From Lachnospiraceae bacterium UBA3643 (GTDB lineage Bacteria > Bacillota > Clostridia > Lachnospirales > Lachnospiraceae), in NCBI GenBank assembly GCA_002373855.1, contig DFKO01000061.1, forward strand, positions 1 through 10,124: DNA of 10,124 bases, written 5' to 3'. Shown here in pieces: positions 6,519-10,124 of the stretch. The notes beneath the pieces were generated by a model that ran no database searches, was not told where the DNA came from, and saw only the letters and a list, made by a program, of their open reading frames with translations. Every line of letters starts with the position of its first letter. Position 1 is the first letter of the stretch. A program made the position numbers and the translations under genes.

Positions 6519-6538
6519 TCGTGTACATAATATATAAT
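6510..6538 (+). promoter_or_regulatory. Promoter of the O-antigen ligase-like gene
   Basis: TTGTAA (6510-6515) and TATAAT (6533-6538) are 17 bases apart. Transcription would start near 6545, about 31 bases before the ATG, with AGAGG (6562-6566) as the ribosome site. Confidence 0.6.
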
Positions 6539-6575
6539 TTTAACCGTAATAATATATTTTCAGAGGTTTATTATC

Positions 6576-8267
6576 ATGTCATCAAAAGGAAAGAGGCCTT
6601 CAGGGTCAGGAAAGAAAAATACAAAAGAGACGGCTTTTAAGCAGACATCCGATTATCTGATAAAAATGGTTGTCAGCGTATATGTATTTGCCATGCTTGT
6701 GATTTATCCTCTCTATATGGAGAAGAAATATCTCAATATGGGAGATGCAAAATATCACTTCTTTTTCTACCTCGGATGGACAGTTATGGCGCTGCTTCTC
6801 ATCCTCTTTATCCTGTATCTGTGTGCCCACATGGATGAAGATATATTCGGAAAATATATCACCCATGCATCCTCAACAGATGTGGCTGTCATGGCTTTTA
6901 TGATGATCTCGTTTATCTCATTTCTCTTTGCCCATGACAAATCAATGGCATCTATGGGTTACGGCGGATGGTATATGGGCTTTGCCAGTCAGTTGCTGTT
7001 TATATTTGCATATTTCTTTGTATCGAAATTCTGGGACTGGAATCCGACAACAATGATCTGTGCCATGTTTGCAGGCGGCATCGTATATCTGATTGCCGTA
7101 CTCCAGCGATTCGATATCGATTTTTTAAGGCTTTATGAAAACATACAGGAGGACGGATCATACATAAAGCTGGCAGATGAATATATTGAGAAGTTCGTAT
7201 CAACCCTCGGCCAGACCACATGGTATTCAAGTTATGCCGTGCTCATCCTGCCCTTTGGCATGTTCTGGTACTACAATGATGACAGAAAGGTCTCAAGGAT
7301 ACTGTCAGGTATATTTGTGGCACTGGGCGCCGCATCACTCTGTACCGTAAATAGCGACAGTGCTTATGTGGCTATCATGCTCATCATGATGGTATTTTTC
7401 TGGTTTGCAATTGAGAGCAATCAGGGATTCAAGAGATTTCTGGAACTGTCACTCATATTCCTCCTGACATTCAGATTTATCGGCATACTCCAGACAATGT
7501 TTCCGGAGCGTATGATCACACTAATCACCGGCGAGGAAAAGATCACTAATTTCGTAAACAAATCCACGTTTATGCTCATCGCCCTGTTAGCCGTACTGGC
7601 TCTCTACATCGTCTATGACATAGTACTGTTAAAGACAACAGACGAAAAAACAGGCAGATGTTCGTTTGATATCAAAAAATTCAAATTTCTCAGAGTTGTG
7701 ATGGTGGTCGCCGCATGTCTTGTGATAGCAGTGACAGTCATACTCATTGTGATGGTCACAAACCGCATGTTCCCTGCATCATCAGCTCTCTACAACATAT
7801 CATTCCTTGATTTCAACATAGACTGGGGTAACTGCCGAGGCTTTAACTGGCGTATGGCCGTGAAAGCCTTTTCACACTCTTCGCTCAAGGATTTCTTTAT
7901 CGGTGTGGGTCCTGACTGTTTTGCATACAGTATGGATACATACTGCGCCGAGGAGGTTGCATCCTATTACCACGGTCTCCAGCTCGCATGTGCCCATAAT
8001 GAATGGCTTAATATGCTGGTTGCTGAGGGAGTCCTTGGTCTGTTCACATACACAGCTATATTTATCACAGAGTTTTCAAGACTCGGCAAAATCGCTGTGA
8101 AAGAGCCTATGGCAATACCCGTTATGGCAGCCATCGCCGCATATATGGGGCATAACTTTTTCTGCTATCAGCAGTGTATATGTACTCCGACGATCTTTAT
8201 CATCATAGGAATCGGCGAGATGGTCATAAGGCATACAAAGGCGGAAGCAGCAAAAGAGGTTAAATAG
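6576..8267 (+). CDS. O-antigen ligase/polymerase-like (Wzy_C type) membrane protein
   Basis: This 563-residue protein has a short basic N-terminus (SSKGKRPSGSGKK) and about 11-12 hydrophobic helices. The Wzy_C-like core is in the C-terminal half: a large extracytoplasmic loop with RGFNWRMAVKAF near residues 420-431, GVGPDCF at about 443-449 and CAHNEWLNMLVAEGVLG at about 472-488. The order Arg...Trp-Arg, GxG, then H-N followed by an E-G helix is the usual pattern of O-antigen ligases and polymerases, which move lipid-linked glycans onto an acceptor outside the membrane. In a Gram-positive-type genome the acceptor would not be lipid A core, so a role in cell-surface polysaccharide polymerisation or protein O-glycosylation is inferred. 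The glycosyltransferase gene starts 27 bases downstream and is probably co-transcribed. The exact function is not assigned. Confidence 0.82.
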   Translation: MSSKGKRPSGSGKKNTKETAFKQTSDYLIKMVVSVYVFAMLVIYPLYMEKKYLNMGDAKYHFFFYLGWTVMALLLILFILYLCAHMDEDIFGKYITHASSTDVAVMAFMMISFISFLFAHDKSMASMGYGGWYMGFASQLLFIFAYFFVSKFWDWNPTTMICAMFAGGIVYLIAVLQRFDIDFLRLYENIQEDGSYIKLADEYIEKFVSTLGQTTWYSSYAVLILPFGMFWYYNDDRKVSRILSGIFVALGAASLCTVNSDSAYVAIMLIMMVFFWFAIESNQGFKRFLELSLIFLLTFRFIGILQTMFPERMITLITGEEKITNFVNKSTFMLIALLAVLALYIVYDIVLLKTTDEKTGRCSFDIKKFKFLRVVMVVAACLVIAVTVILIVMVTNRMFPASSALYNISFLDFNIDWGNCRGFNWRMAVKAFSHSSLKDFFIGVGPDCFAYSMDTYCAEEVASYYHGLQLACAHNEWLNMLVAEGVLGLFTYTAIFITEFSRLGKIAVKEPMAIPVMAAIAAYMGHNFFCYQQCICTPTIFIIIGIGEMVIRHTKAEAAKEVK

Positions 8268-8294
8268 TTCATTGTCCACAAAGGGGGATTACAA

Positions 8295-9335
8295 ATGATC
8301 ACAGTATCGCTCTGTATGATTGTTAAAAACGAAGAACAGGTGCTCAAAAGATGTCTTGACAGCCTGGCCGGTCTCTACGATGAGCTCGTCATAGTTGATA
8401 CGGGATCGACAGACAGGACAAAAGAAATCGCAGCAGGCTATAATGCAAAAATATACGATTTTAAGTGGGTAGATGACTTTTCCGCTGCAAGAAACTATGC
8501 ATTTGAGCGCTGCTCCATGGAATATATCTACAGCGCCGACGCAGACGAGGTTCTGGACGAGGAAAACCGTCAAAAATTCATGATGCTGAAAGCCAATCTC
8601 CTTAAGGAGATTGAAATGGTTCAGATGCTCTATGTAAACAGACATGAATTTTCCACAACAGAGAACTTTGAAAAAGAATACCGTCCAAAATTATTTAAGA
8701 GACTCAGAACCTTTACATGGATTGAGCCCATACACGAGATGGTTAATATAAACCCTGTAATCTACGACAGCGATATAGAGATTTTTCATATGCCCACCTC
8801 TCTCCACAACAGCAGAGACCTCGGAGTATTCAGAAAAGCTGTTAACGAAGAGGGTATTATGTCAAAGAGACTTATGGGAATGTACGCAAGAGAGCTCATC
8901 ATCTCAGGGACAGACGATGACCTGAATCTCGCCGGAGACTTCTTTGAAAATGCATGGTATGACACGGTTCATTACGACGGCATGCAGCAGGACTGCTGTT
9001 GCGTCATGGCCAGGATTGCCAGATTAAACGGCGACGATGCAGGATTCTTAAAATGGGCCATGCGAAATATGACAAGCGAGCCCTGCTCCGAAATATCCCT
9101 TGAGATGGCCATATATTATTACGATAAGGGGGATTTGTTTGAAGCCATCGATCACTGCGAAAATGCCATAAACAGATACTCTCCCATCCTGGATGCAAGG
9201 ACCGGCGGTGAGAAAGCATATCTCCTGCTGGCAGATATATATGATGCCCTTTCGAAAGATGAAAATGCTCCGGCATACTGTGATTTTGAAGAAAAAGCAA
9301 GGGAATGCAGGGAGATGGCAAACAAAAAAGCATAG
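8295..9335 (+). CDS. Family 2 glycosyltransferase with helical (TPR-like) C-terminus
   Basis: This 346-residue cytoplasmic enzyme is predicted to transfer a sugar from a nucleotide-sugar donor. The N-terminal GT-A domain starts with SLCMIVKNEE at 5-14, followed by VDTGSTDRT at 34-42 and the metal/nucleotide DxD in SADADEV (Asp82 and Asp84). RLRTFTWIEPIHE at 136-148 is typical of the WaaE/KdtX/SunS-like GT2 branch. Residues from about 185 to the end are helical with aromatic and alanine spacing like TPR repeats, for example AIYYYDKGDLFEAIDHCENAI. This domain layout occurs in enzymes that glycosylate proteins or peptides as well as in polysaccharide synthesis. The ribosome site GGGGG (8283-8287) lies seven bases before the ATG. 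It follows the O-antigen ligase-like gene closely, suggesting a shared glycan pathway. Confidence 0.88.
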   Translation: MITVSLCMIVKNEEQVLKRCLDSLAGLYDELVIVDTGSTDRTKEIAAGYNAKIYDFKWVDDFSAARNYAFERCSMEYIYSADADEVLDEENRQKFMMLKANLLKEIEMVQMLYVNRHEFSTTENFEKEYRPKLFKRLRTFTWIEPIHEMVNINPVIYDSDIEIFHMPTSLHNSRDLGVFRKAVNEEGIMSKRLMGMYARELIISGTDDDLNLAGDFFENAWYDTVHYDGMQQDCCCVMARIARLNGDDAGFLKWAMRNMTSEPCSEISLEMAIYYYDKGDLFEAIDHCENAINRYSPILDARTGGEKAYLLLADIYDALSKDENAPAYCDFEEKARECREMANKKA

Positions 9336-9340
9336 AAAAA

Positions 9341-9373
9341 TAATATTTTTGGCAATATGATATAATATTTTTG
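9341..9373. repeat. 11-base direct repeat around the -10 of the small hypothetical gene
   Basis: TAATATTTTTG occurs at 9341-9351 and again at 9363-9373, 22 bases apart from start to start, about two helix turns. The second copy overlaps the predicted -10 and start of transcription. It may be a pair of regulator sites or chance in AT-rich DNA. Confidence 0.4.
9358..9366 (+). promoter_or_regulatory. Extended -10 promoter for the 132-residue hypothetical gene
   Basis: TGATATAAT combines a perfect TATAAT (9361-9366) with the TG of an extended -10. No clear -35 is present. The leader would be about 78 bases, longer than its neighbours' leaders, but I see no strong structure in it. Confidence 0.55.
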
Positions 9374-9450
9374 TATTGATGTGACGATATATACAATGGA
9401 GTGCATTTTAATGTGCCCGTACAATTTTGAGTATATAAAGGAGCCAAGTG

Positions 9451-9849
9451 ATGATAATTGATTTAAATGCTGCTTCAAATAATGATAAACCCGAAGATAT
9501 AAAGGCTATTCAGGAAGAGACCATTGATTCCATCAAAGAGTATCTCCCCGAGCTCATCAGGGGTATAAATAATGTCATACCCGAGGTAAAGGGTGATGAA
9601 AAAGAGGATACCTGGGAATACCTCCGCATGATCATCGACGGATTTAACTGGGTAATCGAGGCATACAACGGTACCTCATCAATCCTTAATTCGGACGGCA
9701 TTATTGATAACAAGGATGTATCATCAAAGGTAGATGATCTCGGCAGAGCATACAGAAATCATGATGGTAATGCTGTCGGAGAGATTCTTGAAAACGATAT
9801 CGTTCCTTTTATAAACAAGCTTAAAGAACTGGCTGAGGCTTACAAATAA
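9451..9849 (+). CDS. Hypothetical acidic helical protein, 132 residues
   Basis: I do not recognise this protein with confidence. It is acidic, has no signal peptide or membrane helix, and appears mostly helical, with stretches such as YLRMIIDGFNWVIEAY in the middle and DIVPFINKLKELAEAYK at the end. The C-terminal pattern, where a short helix and 'LENDIVPFINKL' follow a small loop, loosely recalls small conserved Firmicutes proteins (DUF8042-like), but this is only an impression. The frame can also start at a GTG at 9448. The ATG at 9451 is preferred because AAAGGAG (9437-9443) then lies seven bases away rather than four. It has its own promoter, 115 bases after the glycosyltransferase gene, and is closed by a strong terminator. 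Confidence 0.8.
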   Translation: MIIDLNAASNNDKPEDIKAIQEETIDSIKEYLPELIRGINNVIPEVKGDEKEDTWEYLRMIIDGFNWVIEAYNGTSSILNSDGIIDNKDVSSKVDDLGRAYRNHDGNAVGEILENDIVPFINKLKELAEAYK

Positions 9850-9863
9850 ACTTTGATATATTC

Positions 9864-9936
9864 GGATAAATAAAAAAGGTTTCCACACTACGAGCACGCT
9901 CCGCTGCTCAATGCGTGGAAACCTTTTTATTTATCC
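9864..9936. terminator. Strong bidirectional intrinsic terminator
   Basis: GGTTTCCAC (9878-9886) pairs with GTGGAAACC (9915-9923). Flanking A and T runs extend it to a perfect 14-bp stem (9873-9886 with 9915-9928). With one bulged A it continues out to GGATAAAT/ATTTATCC at 9864 and 9936. Inside, GAGCA (9892-9896) and TGCTC (9905-9909) form a smaller stem. T runs follow the stem on both strands, so it can end the plus-strand hypothetical gene and the minus-strand gene from the right edge. Confidence 0.9.
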
Positions 9937-9998
9937 CTTTTTATACTTCTGCTCCGAAAACGCTATGCGTAGAGATTTCTTTATATCTTCTTTACAGC

Positions 9999-10124
9999 CT
10001 ACATATATGAATTGAACATCATACCGCTGTAAGCGCTGGTGATATACGGATTTGCATAATGGGTCTTGGTAGGATTCTTGTAGGCCACGATCCTTTTGTC
10101 TGCATAATCCATGGGATTAAGCTG
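9999..10124 (-). CDS. C-terminal 41 residues of an unrecognised minus-strand protein (runs off right edge)
   Basis: The minus-strand frame is open from the window edge to TAG at 9999-10001. The visible end contains NPMDYADKRIVAYKNPTKTH and closes with YSGMMFNSYM. It is rich in Tyr, Asn, Pro and Met, with no hydrophobic helix. I do not recognise it. That it is coding is supported by the open frame reaching the edge and by the bidirectional terminator placed just beyond its stop. The family cannot be named from this fragment. Confidence 0.5.
   Translation of the reverse strand, partial: QLNPMDYADKRIVAYKNPTKTHYANPYITSAYSGMMFNSYM

Noticed and set aside
9336..9350. AAAAATA/TATTTTT hairpin after the glycosyltransferase gene as a terminator
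   Set aside because: The stem is entirely A-T and is followed by GG, so it is unlikely to stop transcription; partial read-through into the small gene remains possible.
1..10124. CRISPR array, insertion sequence, tRNA or rRNA genes
   Set aside because: No spaced direct repeats, transposase frames, terminal inverted repeats with target duplications, or RNA gene signatures were seen on either strand by eye.

Overview
The window looks like chromosomal DNA of a low-to-moderate G+C Clostridia member, most likely of the Lachnospiraceae. The reasons are strong GGAGG-type ribosome binding sites, near-consensus TTGACA/TATAAT promoters, compact short-gap operons, archaeal-type (short) LeuC/LeuD proteins and a type II-like isoleucyl-tRNA synthetase. 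No transposase, phage gene, rRNA, tRNA or CRISPR array is visible, so this is mostly ordinary chromosome with a more accessory right half.

Left part (1-4032, all minus strand): four aconitase-superfamily genes lie in one tight operon, read in the order leuD-type (4032-3559), leuC-type (3555-2305), leuD-type (2288-1797), leuC-type (1782-538). These are two complete but clearly diverged small-plus-large dehydratase pairs. One pair is presumably the isopropylmalate isomerase of leucine synthesis. The second may isomerise a related C5-C7 hydroxy-diacid, such as citramalate, or may be a paralogue with another substrate. The N-terminal third or less of ileS follows on the same strand (442-1), behind its own promoter.

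Middle part (4148-6442): an EamA/DMT-family transporter with no visible ribosome binding site is followed by cysK (cysteine synthase). cysK has a perfect-consensus promoter starting in the last codons of the transporter gene, and an AT-rich dyad at the likely start of transcription. cysK ends exactly where a convergent minus-strand gene ends, with no bases between them. That gene encodes a small two-helix membrane protein of DUF202/YidH type with six 7-residue LSxxRT-like repeats.

Right part (6443-10124): back-to-back promoters separate the DUF202-like gene from a plus-strand pair, an O-antigen ligase/polymerase-like membrane protein (Wzy_C type) and a family 2 glycosyltransferase with a helical, TPR-like C-terminal half. 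The two probably act together in making or attaching a surface glycan or in protein glycosylation. After a 115-base gap with its own extended -10 promoter comes a 132-residue acidic helical protein of unknown function. A strong bidirectional terminator follows, and then the C-terminal 41 codons of an unrecognised minus-strand gene run off the right edge.

The most interesting points are the doubled leuDC cassette, the repeat-bearing DUF202 protein with its zero-gap convergent cysK neighbour, the possibly leaderless transporter gene, and the uncharacterised small gene beside the glycan pair. I found no clear evidence for a wholly new defence or mobile system.
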